Below are positions 6,228 to 14,086 of a DNA stretch of 14,874 nucleotides, piece after piece; positions within the stretch are counted from its first letter, which is position 1; every line of letters begins with the position of its first letter. A program made the position numbers and the translations under genes. Origin of the DNA: Bacteroidetes bacterium UBA6491 (GTDB taxonomy: Bacteria > Bacteroidota > Bacteroidia > NS11-12g > UBA9320); NCBI GenBank assembly GCA_002436505.1, contig DJML01000117.1:25656-40529 (forward strand), read 5' to 3'. The notes beneath the pieces were generated by a model. That model searched no databases and was not told where the DNA came from. It saw nothing but the letters and a program-made list of their open reading frames with translations.

Positions 6228-7799
6228 ATGAGCACCAACTTATTTCGATCCGTTTCAAGCCTGAGGGCATTGATAAAAATGCTTCTTATTGTGTTTGTGG
6301 TGACAGGCTCCTATACTTCTTCGCTTGCCACGCATGTGTTGGGAGCAGAAATTGCCTATAAGGCTTTAGACACGCTAAAATTTGAATTTATAGTAAAGGT
6401 ATACCGGGATTGCAGAGGCGTTCCTCTTAGTAATATTTCTAGTGCAACCCGGGTTCGGTGTGAAGATGGGTCGAATGCCAGTGGAGTAAGTATGACATTG
6501 AAAAGCATTCGCACCATTACTTCTGTATGTGACACTGCTTCAGATCCCTGCAATCCACAAAACAGTTTCGGGACGGGAAAAGGCATTGAAGAACATGTGT
6601 TTTCAACAGTTATAGATTTCAACGATCTGACATATGCAAAACTGATAAAATGTTGTAAAATAATTTTTGAAACCGGCCAATGCTGCCGTAATGGTGCTAT
6701 CAATACCGGTGCAGCTAATCAAAACTTTTACACGTATGCATTATTAGACCTTTGCAAAGCCCCAGTGAACAACTCTCCGATTCTGACTTCAGACCCGGTA
6801 GCATATCTTTGTTGTAATATCCCTGTCAGCCACTATATCGGAGGAAGAGACCATGTGGATTATGACTCATTAAGCTATAAACTGCGGCACCCCTTAAAAG
6901 CATATAATAGTATTGTCCCATACAGTTCTCCTTTTAGTCCTGATCAACCGTTCACGGTTTACGATCCAGGCGGAACGGGTAAAATTGATCCAAATGTGGA
7001 TCCACCGATCGGATTTTACTTTGACTCCTTAAATGGAGGAGTGATATTTACTCCCACCAAATGTGACGAGGTAACCGTAATGGTCATTGAGATCAGCGAA
7101 TGGAGAATGGACACAAGCGGAACCTATCAACTCATCGGAGTAACTCAGAGAGATATGAATTTATGGGTGGAATCGTGTTCCGGGAACAACCCCCCCACTT
7201 TGTCAGGACCCTATGAATATGATGTCGTAGAAGGTGATTCTTTGATCTTTGACATAAAAAGTGATGACAAAGTATTCGTTCCGCCTCCTCCTGCTACTGC
7301 TCCCGACCCTGACACTGTTACACTTACCTGGAGTAAACCCTTTTCAAATGTCTCTTTAAAGATCGTTGACACAACAGCGATTAATCCTATCTTAAGGTTT
7401 AGCTGGAAAGCACTGAAAGGCCCTGGCACAACTGGCAGCTATCAGTTTACCGTGACTGCCACTGATAATGCTTGCCCTTACAATAATGTCACTAACAGAA
7501 CATACCTGATCAATGTATTGTCAGATACAACCGCATCGGTCGATAAGCCTGAACTTGCAGATCTGTCCATTGCCCCTAACCCTAATTCAGGGGATTTTAT
7601 TCTTTTCTCTTCTAAAAGTGAATTTCAGATTTTGAGGATCGTTAATCTAACGGGTAAAGAGGTCGGCTTTTCTGTTTTAGAAACGACAAATAAGAAGAAC
7701 AGCTCTAAAATAGTTCTCGATCAACCAAAACCGGGCATTTATTTTCTTGAAATAGGATATAACGGATATCATCAGGTGATACGTCTCGTCGTTTTATAG
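6228..7799 (+). CDS. Cys-rich secreted protein with type A T9SS sorting domain
   Basis: This 523-residue surface or secreted protein has an N-terminal hydrophobic signal (about residues 15-34; starting at Met18 would also work). It is followed by ATHVLGAEIAYKAL, the T/S-H-x-x-G-A/G-E-x-x-Y opening seen in many large Bacteroidota gliding or adhesin-type exoproteins, with KVYRDCRGVPL after it. The N-terminal half carries most of the 14 cysteines, including pairs at 142-143, 152-153 and 195-196, suggesting a disulfide-stabilised fold. A Pro-rich VPPPPATAPDPD (351-362) precedes an Ig-like segment. The last 80 residues, with LSIAPNPNSGDF at 446-457 and KPGIYFLEI at 501-509, are a type A sorting domain, directing T9SS export. 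No catalytic motif is visible, so adhesion or matrix structure is likelier than enzyme activity (inference). Confidence 0.85.
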   Translation: MSTNLFRSVSSLRALIKMLLIVFVVTGSYTSSLATHVLGAEIAYKALDTLKFEFIVKVYRDCRGVPLSNISSATRVRCEDGSNASGVSMTLKSIRTITSVCDTASDPCNPQNSFGTGKGIEEHVFSTVIDFNDLTYAKLIKCCKIIFETGQCCRNGAINTGAANQNFYTYALLDLCKAPVNNSPILTSDPVAYLCCNIPVSHYIGGRDHVDYDSLSYKLRHPLKAYNSIVPYSSPFSPDQPFTVYDPGGTGKIDPNVDPPIGFYFDSLNGGVIFTPTKCDEVTVMVIEISEWRMDTSGTYQLIGVTQRDMNLWVESCSGNNPPTLSGPYEYDVVEGDSLIFDIKSDDKVFVPPPPATAPDPDTVTLTWSKPFSNVSLKIVDTTAINPILRFSWKALKGPGTTGSYQFTVTATDNACPYNNVTNRTYLINVLSDTTASVDKPELADLSIAPNPNSGDFILFSSKSEFQILRIVNLTGKEVGFSVLETTNKKNSSKIVLDQPKPGIYFLEIGYNGYHQVIRLVVL

Positions 7800-7811
7800 A
7801 TGGTGATCTAT
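7796..7811 (+). terminator. hairpin over the T9SS cargo stop codon
   Basis: ATAGAT-GGTG-ATCTAT forms a perfect 6-bp stem with a 4-nt loop that includes the TAG stop. Only a weak T-rich tract (CTTAGTTT) follows. It may reduce read-through into the glycosyltransferase gene that starts 30 bp later. As a full terminator it is unconvincing. Confidence 0.25.
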
Positions 7812-7841
7812 CTTAGTTTATAAATCTATGATTACCGTTTA

Positions 7842-9344
7842 ATGTCAGGGCTCCGAGATAAACGCAATTTAGTTTCTTCAGTAAAACTGTCAGTTCCATA
7901 CTTTGTTGTTTTGGTTGTTGCCTTCATTCCGTTGTTCGTAAATTTGGGTGCTTATCCTGTTCAACTTTGGGATGAGTCCCGGATTGCCATCAACACCTAC
8001 GAAATGATGCGCTCAGGGAATTATCTGATAACTACTTTTGAAGGAGCCAGCGAAACATGGAATATGAAACCACCGTTTCTGAACTGGTGTCAGATACTCT
8101 CTTTCAAAACTTTTGGCGTCAACGAATTTGCCTTCCGCTTTCCTTCGGCATTGGCCGGTCTGATCCTTTTCCTTTGGATCGTCAAAATGTTCCGAAACAT
8201 TGGCTTTTCATTCCTGGCCGGTTTCGTTTCTGTAATGTTACTCATTGTAAGCCCAGGATTTCTTGGATTTCATGCAGTTCGGTCAGGGGATTACGAAGGC
8301 TTGTTATTCCTGTTTCTTATTCTCCAGTTTGGGCACTTTTACCTTTATCTTAGAGAACCAGACACTAAAAAAGCCTTCAGGCACTTATACCTGATGCTCG
8401 TATTTTTAGTGCTTGCTGTTCTGACCAAGAGCGCGAATGGATTATTCTTTTTGCCAGCCTTTGGCATTTGGTGGGTCATTGAAAAAAAGTGGAAGGACCA
8501 CTCTGTCTTAAAGGTGATAAGTCGTGGTCTGCTGGGAATCATAGCAATACTTTCATTTTATTTTCTACGTGAAATTTACGATCCCGGTTATATTAAAAAC
8601 GTTTGGGTAAATGAACTGGGAGGCCGGCTGTCCGGCTCGATCGATCAGGACGGATTTCCAAATCGGTTTTACTGGGAGCTGTATGTCAGACAAACGGGAG
8701 GATGGATATATGCAACAGGGTTTCTTTTCATTACAGCGATGTTTTTAGGTAAAAAGAATGAGCGCAGGTTCCTACTTTTTTCTTTTACCTGTGCATTCAT
8801 TTACTATAGCATAATTCATGTTTCCAAAACCAACACAATTTGGTACAATTTGGCTATAATTCCTGTTTTTGCAATGATCTCAGGTATTTCTGCTGAGATC
8901 ATATTTACTCGCATTTTACTAACTGTCAATTTTACTAAATCTAAGATCAAAGCTTTCTCCTGGTTTCTCATAGCCCCGCTTTTGATCCCTTACGGGAAAA
9001 CATTACAAAACTCAATTGAACAGACCCGTGAAGTAGATAAACATGAGCAGTTTTACGCTGTTACGAATTTCTTAAGAGACCAGATTACCGCACCACCTGT
9101 AAAACACTGGAGGTTTTATTCAACCGAATACTGTGCACATAACTGGTGGTATCTTAAACGACTACAGGACAGGGGCCATGACATTAGATATACCTACAAT
9201 ATTGATAGTCTGTCAGTTATGGACACAATTGTTTGTTATGAGCAAAAGGCCATTGAATACCTTGATACGGCATTTGTGTTGGATACATTGTACTTCGGCG
9301 ATTATCAGATAGTAGTTCCTATATCAGAAAAAGCATCTCGTTAG
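7842..9344 (+). CDS. GT39/ArnT-like (PMT family) membrane glycosyltransferase
   Basis: This 500-residue polytopic protein is a GT-C glycosyltransferase, transferring a sugar from a lipid-linked (polyprenyl-phosphate) donor on the periplasmic side of the membrane. The first helix (about 18-36) is followed by LWDESRIAI at 42-50, whose Asp44-Glu45 form the conserved catalytic D-E pair. Next come MKPPFLNW (75-82), equivalent to the K-P-P motif of ArnT relatives, and FRFPSALAG at 98-106. HAVRSGDYEG at 144-153 matches the second conserved R-x-x-D region. About a dozen helices are followed by a soluble C-terminal segment from about residue 390. The acceptor (lipid A, protein or glycan) cannot be told. 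It starts 42 bp after the T9SS cargo gene with no clear promoter of its own, so it may be co-transcribed with it. Confidence 0.85.
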   Translation: MSGLRDKRNLVSSVKLSVPYFVVLVVAFIPLFVNLGAYPVQLWDESRIAINTYEMMRSGNYLITTFEGASETWNMKPPFLNWCQILSFKTFGVNEFAFRFPSALAGLILFLWIVKMFRNIGFSFLAGFVSVMLLIVSPGFLGFHAVRSGDYEGLLFLFLILQFGHFYLYLREPDTKKAFRHLYLMLVFLVLAVLTKSANGLFFLPAFGIWWVIEKKWKDHSVLKVISRGLLGIIAILSFYFLREIYDPGYIKNVWVNELGGRLSGSIDQDGFPNRFYWELYVRQTGGWIYATGFLFITAMFLGKKNERRFLLFSFTCAFIYYSIIHVSKTNTIWYNLAIIPVFAMISGISAEIIFTRILLTVNFTKSKIKAFSWFLIAPLLIPYGKTLQNSIEQTREVDKHEQFYAVTNFLRDQITAPPVKHWRFYSTEYCAHNWWYLKRLQDRGHDIRYTYNIDSLSVMDTIVCYEQKAIEYLDTAFVLDTLYFGDYQIVVPISEKASR

Positions 9345-9469
9345 AACCATGTTCTTTACCTGCGTCAGGAATTAATGCCGTGTCCAATTAAACGCATTCC
9401 CGATCTGTCAATAGCCATCCTTATAAGTGTTAATGACTGCTGGCGCCAATCTTATATAACAGTTTAAAG

Positions 9470-9508
9470 TTGCACAACTCGGTTCAAACAGCTAATTTGC
9501 TGAATTAG
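9470..9508 (+). promoter_or_regulatory. putative promoter with overlapping inverted repeat, cyclase gene
   Basis: TTG at 9470-9472 and CTAATTTG at 9492-9499 (six of eight positions including the TTTG core of the -7 consensus) are separated by 19 bp, the usual spacing. Overlapping the -7 element is a perfect inverted repeat, CTAATT-TGCTG-AATTAG (9492-9508), which could be an operator or a hairpin at the 5' end of the mRNA. The GTG start follows at 9526. The remaining part of the 181-bp gap from 9345 shows nothing recognisable. Confidence 0.35.
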
Positions 9509-9525
9509 TATTGTGTTGATTTCAA

Positions 9526-11328
9526 GTGTTTACCATTCGACCCCATACCTTAAAACACTATTGGCTCATTATTTCAATGTTCCTTTGTTTTCCCGGTTAT
9601 GCCTATGCCATTGACCAGGAACAACAATCCGAACAAGAGGTTCTTCATGCAACAATAAACGAATCTTATGTAGACAGCCTCCTGAAACATGGCACAGAAT
9701 TCATGAATCGTGAGGATCGGATCCATAATACAAAAGATGAACTCACACGTGCGTATCAATATTCGCGTGCTTTACTGTATCATGATGGGATCATTAAAAG
9801 TTGTAAGGCCCTTGGCAATTATTACATTGCTCTTTCTGACAATGAAAATGCCACCAGATACTTTTACCTTTTCATGAAAGAGGCGGAAGCGGTAAAGGAT
9901 ACCTCTTATATCGCAGAAGCTTATATACGTCTTGCTCTTGTTATGTACAATATGAACAAATGGCAGGAGTCACTCAATTATCTTAACACTGCTGAAGCAA
10001 TGCTCAGAGAAGTCGGGGGTCCGGCTAAAAGAATAGAACTGATCACATATTTAAATGGCGTCTGTCATGTTCAGCTGGGTAATTATTCCATTGCAAGAAA
10101 TTTTCTGGAAAAAGCAAAAAGCTGGGCTTTTGAAAATGCTGACAGCATGCGTTATTATGAAGTAAGGCTGGCATTGAATACTATAAAAGCTGCCAACGAG
10201 CACTCTGATGAGGTCTATAAAGAATTTGATGCCATCTCTAATTATTTCATATCAAAAGGGGAGAAAATGGCCTATTGTTTTACGATCAAAGGTCGATCAA
10301 AGGCACTATTATCGGAGGGTAGGGCAAACGAGGCATATATATACGCATCCGAAGCGCTTGAAATAGCTCGTTCCATGAATTTGATCTACCCGATCACAGA
10401 ATTACTGGCAACCCTGATCGAAACAGAAAGACAGCGTGGCAACTATGAATCAGCTTTCAAATACCTATCCGAACTAAAGATACTCAACGATTCAACAAAT
10501 AGTATGGAAGTTGCAACGCAAGTGACATTGCTTGGAGCTACATACCAGTTTGAAAAGAAAACGGCTGCATTTGACGCGGAGATACAGGCTAAGAATCGCC
10601 AGAAACGATTTTTTGTATTCATGTTTCTAGTTACTTTTCTGGTTGCCCTTGTAATTGTATTCGTCTTAAGATTGGTTGGAATTCAAAGAAAAAAACTGGA
10701 CCTGTTACTGCATAATATTCTTCCAAGACATACCGTAATGGAACTTCAGAAAGGTGGGCACAGCATACCGAAAGCACATAAAGATGTTACCATCGTTTTT
10801 GCTGATGTTGAGAGCTTTACTAAGATCGCAAGTACATTGAAACCAGATAACCTGGTCAAAATGCTGGATCGTTATTTTGGTCAGTTCGATAAGATAATAA
10901 CAAAATACGGGCTTGAGAAGATCAAAACTATCGGTGATGCATATATGTTCGTTACCGGGTTAACGGAAGACTCTCCAAGTGCACATAGGGCAGCTGATGC
11001 GTGCCTGGAAATGATTGAATCCATTCATGTCCTTCGCGATGAAATTGAAGAGAAATACGGCAACTATTTTGATTTTAGGTTCGGTATGCACACCGGGAAT
11101 GTGGTTTCGGGAGTAGTTGGCGACATCAAATACGCATTTGATATCTGGGGCGATGCGGTAAATATTGCTGCACGCATGGAAGAAACCAGCGAAACAGGTA
11201 AAATAAACATTAGTCAGGACACGATGAGGATCCTCAAAGATGAATACATATGCACCCCCCGCGGATCCTTTAATATAAAGAATCGCGGAGTGGTGGAAAT
11301 GTATTTTTTAGAAGGGAAAATAAATTGA
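9526..11328 (+). CDS. TPR-transmembrane class III adenylyl cyclase
   Basis: This 600-residue predicted membrane cyclase converts ATP to cAMP. A GTG start is used: an in-frame TGA at 9517 blocks anything longer, and the next ATG (residue 18) would cut the signal sequence HYWLIISMFLCFPGYAYA. Residues 45-340 are helical TPR-like repeats outside the membrane, one helix spans 362-384, and a cytoplasmic linker (LLLHNILPRHTVMEL) leads into the catalytic domain at about 418-597. All class III residues are present: metal Asp427 (VFADVESFT) and Asp471 (KTIGDAYM), purine-selecting Lys467 and Asp539 (FDIWG), transition-state Asn546 and Arg550 (VNIAARM). The Lys/Asp pair predicts ATP rather than GTP. The TPR region probably senses a protein or envelope signal. 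The gene is alone and ends 15 bp from a convergent gene. Confidence 0.93.
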   Translation: MFTIRPHTLKHYWLIISMFLCFPGYAYAIDQEQQSEQEVLHATINESYVDSLLKHGTEFMNREDRIHNTKDELTRAYQYSRALLYHDGIIKSCKALGNYYIALSDNENATRYFYLFMKEAEAVKDTSYIAEAYIRLALVMYNMNKWQESLNYLNTAEAMLREVGGPAKRIELITYLNGVCHVQLGNYSIARNFLEKAKSWAFENADSMRYYEVRLALNTIKAANEHSDEVYKEFDAISNYFISKGEKMAYCFTIKGRSKALLSEGRANEAYIYASEALEIARSMNLIYPITELLATLIETERQRGNYESAFKYLSELKILNDSTNSMEVATQVTLLGATYQFEKKTAAFDAEIQAKNRQKRFFVFMFLVTFLVALVIVFVLRLVGIQRKKLDLLLHNILPRHTVMELQKGGHSIPKAHKDVTIVFADVESFTKIASTLKPDNLVKMLDRYFGQFDKIITKYGLEKIKTIGDAYMFVTGLTEDSPSAHRAADACLEMIESIHVLRDEIEEKYGNYFDFRFGMHTGNVVSGVVGDIKYAFDIWGDAVNIAARMEETSETGKINISQDTMRILKDEYICTPRGSFNIKNRGVVEMYFLEGKIN

Positions 11329-11343
11329 TTGACCCTCTATTTA

Positions 11344-11811
11344 CTATCTAGGTGTATCACACAATGTAGGGCAGAATGATCCAGGACCAGTTCTTAAAAC
11401 ATTGGTGGCATTTTCGTTAGGAATAAAAATGATACCGATTTTTTTATCTCCCGAAGCGGGATCTTGCTCTAGGTAAAAACTGAATTTAACGTACTGGTCT
11501 TCTTGGCCCATTGAAGAAGTTAACTGCTGTAAATTCTCTTTACCAATAAACCCACCCACTGTAGTATTTGGTGGCAAACATTCGTACGCGTCAATAAAAT
11601 CCGTTTTGTACGAATTTATCAATGACTGTGCTTCTTCACTGCTTATTAAGCCACCTAATGTTTCGTGGACCTGTACACTTGTTCCTTCTAAAGTTTCAGG
11701 GGCTGCATTTGAATTACCGGAATCAGCATTTGCTGCAATAAAAAGGAATCCGGCAAAGCTTATTGCGATACCGAAAACCAGACCGGTTAAAAAGTTAGAT
11801 TTCGTGTTCAT
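11344..11811 (-). CDS. small secreted protein of unknown function
   Basis: This 155-residue protein has a hydrophobic N-terminal segment (about residues 8-27) ending FIAANA before DSG, a plausible signal-peptidase I site; retention as a membrane anchor is the alternative. A Ser/Asn/Ala-rich linker follows. The folded part begins near residue 55 with ISSEEAQSLINSYK, continues with VGGFIGKENLQQLTSS and a segment alternating in beta pattern (YVKFSFYLEQD, KIGIIFIPNE), and ends with FCPTLCD. The pattern of helix, GG-F-I-G-K-E-x-L and C-terminal CPxxC resembles small secreted proteins I loosely associate with Bacteroidota, but I know no function. It is convergent with the cyclase, with 15 bp between the stop codons. 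A one-mismatch -7 element (TATATTCG, minus strand, 11840-11847) lies upstream. Confidence 0.75.
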   Translation of the reverse strand: MNTKSNFLTGLVFGIAISFAGFLFIAANADSGNSNAAPETLEGTSVQVHETLGGLISSEEAQSLINSYKTDFIDAYECLPPNTTVGGFIGKENLQQLTSSMGQEDQYVKFSFYLEQDPASGDKKIGIIFIPNENATNVLRTGPGSFCPTLCDTPR

Positions 11812-12161
11812 GTTATTAATAGGATAAATGATTAATTATCGAATATAGTAAATATTAGTAAAAACCCGCATTAAATAGTTCTACTTAACAAATTCTTTTT
11901 TAAAGAGATACAGGTAAAATTGATGCTCATTCTATCTAATTCCGCACCTAAAAAAAATAAAATTGCAACAAAGTACTATACTTTATTTCAACGATGAAAG
12001 TCTAAAAAAACATCCTTTCTTCCTCTCCATACCAACTTTAAAAGAGTTCATCTGACGGACCTGGAAATTCTTTTTTACATACTTATTACTTAAAATGGAA
12101 TTTTGCTTGCAACCACACAACCCTATTCAGCGTCTTGCTTAATAACGCAAAACTGTAATCT
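11812..12161. other. 350-bp AT-rich divergent intergenic region
   Basis: This separates the small secreted protein (minus) from the repeat protein (plus). No reading frame or RNA gene is recognisable. Two candidate promoter elements are seen: TATATTCG on the minus strand (11840-11847, one mismatch to TAnnTTTG), and GAATTTTG on the plus strand (12098-12105, one mismatch), which would leave a leader of about 50 nt before the ATG at 12162. Neither has a clear -33 box. Several A and T runs are present. Confidence 0.4.
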
Positions 12162-14069
12162 ATGAAAATATTCATATCGCTCCTGTTTTTAATGGTTAGC
12201 AATCTTGCCATGGCCAAGGTCATTTACACAGACCTGGCTCCTGATAGTGTCATGAATTTCTCTCTGCCTGGTTCATCGACATATGTCAGCGGCACTGGCA
12301 TCCAACTTGACATTGATGGCAAAGGCAAAACTGAATTCCATTTTAGCTATGAGATCTTTTCCAATATAAGCGGTATCGTCTGGAAGGTACAAATGGTGCC
12401 TAAAGATACGGCAAACCAGACGATATGGACGTCTTCTAAACCATTTGGAGGCAATCATTTCATCCGAGCGATCAAATACGGTGATTCAATTGGTCCTTAT
12501 TCAGGATTCGGGCAGGATTCAGCTCCACTTCTGGGGCATGATCAGAATGTTAACCTTGCAGGAACAGGAGACCAGTATATAGGCATCAGGTTCATTTCCG
12601 GAGGGAAAATTCACTATGGGTGGATCCTTTTGAATTTAAAATACAGCGGCAGTGCCGGCACCCTGACTGTAAAATCCTATGCGTACCAGGACATCAGTAA
12701 GCGAAAAATACTTGCCGGTGTAATATGTAAGGACAGTTATGCCTCATTCAAGGAGGAAGCCTGCTACAAGTACGTATGGAACGGAAAATTATATACCCAG
12801 TCAGGCACCTATTATGATACGATCGCAAACTCGACCGGATGTGATAGCATCATGACCCTGGACCTGTCCATCAATGCAACAAAAAGCGTATTCAATGAAA
12901 CAGCATGCCTTTCCTTTGCATGGCAAGGCAAGGTGTATACAAAAACGGGGATCTATCTCGATACACTTAAGAATTCTAAAGGGTGTGATAGCGTTATGAC
13001 CTTAAATCTGCAAATTCTTGGCAGTGATACAGTCATCTCGGTTCTATCCTGCAATGCAATTGTATGGAATGGCCAAACTTTGAAATCGACAGGCACCTAT
13101 TTTGATACCCTGAGCAATAAAAACGACTGCGACAGTACGATAACTTTATACCTGACCATTGGGGCCAATGACACCGTTATTTACAAGAACGCCTGTTATG
13201 AATTTGAATGGAACGGAAAGATCCTTGACTCCACAGGGACTTATGTGGACACACTACTCAATCGGTACTCCTGCGACAGTGTGGTCGAACTACATCTAAG
13301 CCTGCTTTCTACAAAGGCTTTCTTTACTGAATCGGTGTGCAACGAACTGAAATGGTTAGATAAAACCTATACACAAAGCGGAACATATATCGATACTATT
13401 CCTAATTCTGCCGGATGCGACAGTATCATCACACTTGAACTTAAAATCAATTCAACAAATGCTCAGTTTGAGGTGTCAGCATGTAATGAATATATATGGC
13501 TTTCCAATATATATAAAGAATCGGGCACATATTATGATACAATTGATAATTCAGCAGGATGCGATAGCATTATGACTCTGCAGCTGTCGATCACAACCAT
13601 TGACACCAGCGTGACTGACTCAACTGTTCGATTGATCGCAAATTCAGATAATGCCAAATACCAGTGGATCGATTGCAGCGATATGTCTGCTATCGATGGT
13701 GACACAAACAAGGTTTTTGAAGTTTTCAAGACTGGATCTTTTGCCGTGATCGTTTCAAAAAACGGGTGTACAGACACTTCTTCCTGTCATCAGGTTATTG
13801 TAAACGGGATCTACCTTCCAGGTCAGGGGAGCATGTTCACCTTGTTTCCTGTACCCTCTTCAGATATAATCTCACTAAAAGGTGATCTGAGTAAGGACCT
13901 GACCCTGACCGTATATTCAAATGAGGGGAAGAAACTGGATCTACCTCCTTTATACAGAATGAACGACAAGATAAACATAGATGTATCGGGCCTGGCAGCC
14001 GGTCTCTATTTTCTTGAAGGCCATGCAGGGTCCGAATTGATATCGTTTAAATTTGAAGTGGTGAGGTAA
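12162..14069 (+). CDS. T9SS-secreted protein with six 48-residue Cys repeats
   Basis: This 635-residue exported protein starts with signal peptide MKIFISLLFLMVSNLAMA (1-18). Residues 20-188 form a beta-rich domain with GDQYIGIRFISGGKIHYGWI at 136-155, a G-x-x-Y-I-G-x-R/Y-G-W-I pattern common in Bacteroidota exoproteins. Six tandem repeats follow (about 193-480), each with CxxxxW, a G-K-x-Y-T turn, SGTYxDT, GCDS and a TLxLxI strand. An Ig-like segment carries KYQWIDCSD at 499-507 and NGCTDTSSC at 534-542. The C-terminus, with FTLFPVPSSDIISL at 559-572, GLAAGLYFLEG and a beta-strand ending FEVVR, is a type A sorting domain for T9SS export. No catalytic motif is visible, so a structural or adhesive surface role is inferred. 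It is flanked by its own promoter region and ends 17 bp from a convergent deaminase gene. Confidence 0.9.
   Translation: MKIFISLLFLMVSNLAMAKVIYTDLAPDSVMNFSLPGSSTYVSGTGIQLDIDGKGKTEFHFSYEIFSNISGIVWKVQMVPKDTANQTIWTSSKPFGGNHFIRAIKYGDSIGPYSGFGQDSAPLLGHDQNVNLAGTGDQYIGIRFISGGKIHYGWILLNLKYSGSAGTLTVKSYAYQDISKRKILAGVICKDSYASFKEEACYKYVWNGKLYTQSGTYYDTIANSTGCDSIMTLDLSINATKSVFNETACLSFAWQGKVYTKTGIYLDTLKNSKGCDSVMTLNLQILGSDTVISVLSCNAIVWNGQTLKSTGTYFDTLSNKNDCDSTITLYLTIGANDTVIYKNACYEFEWNGKILDSTGTYVDTLLNRYSCDSVVELHLSLLSTKAFFTESVCNELKWLDKTYTQSGTYIDTIPNSAGCDSIITLELKINSTNAQFEVSACNEYIWLSNIYKESGTYYDTIDNSAGCDSIMTLQLSITTIDTSVTDSTVRLIANSDNAKYQWIDCSDMSAIDGDTNKVFEVFKTGSFAVIVSKNGCTDTSSCHQVIVNGIYLPGQGSMFTLFPVPSSDIISLKGDLSKDLTLTVYSNEGKKLDLPPLYRMNDKINIDVSGLAAGLYFLEGHAGSELISFKFEVVR
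12738..13601 (+). repeat. six in-frame 144-bp tandem repeats encoding 48-residue units
   Basis: First cysteines fall at residues 201, 249, 297, 345, 393 and 441 and second cysteines (in CDS) at 227, 275, 323, 371, 419 and 467. The period is exactly 48 residues with C-x25-C in every unit and no insertion or deletion. Unit phase is arbitrary; the interval given is six periods. DNA copies have diverged at synonymous and other sites. Units 1, 2, 5 and 6 keep G before CDS, while units 3 and 4 replace it with D or S and share STGTY. Confidence 0.9.
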
Positions 14070-14086
14070 AAATTCGGAATCTGATC

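Noticed and set aside
9478..9492. tRNA-like T-loop sequence GGTTCAAACAG
   Set aside because: No matching acceptor, D or anticodon stem can be found around it; the similarity is to one short loop only.
12738..13601. CRISPR-like periodic repeat
   Set aside because: The 144-bp period is in frame, encodes a continuous Cys-repeat protein and lacks identical short repeats separated by unique spacers.
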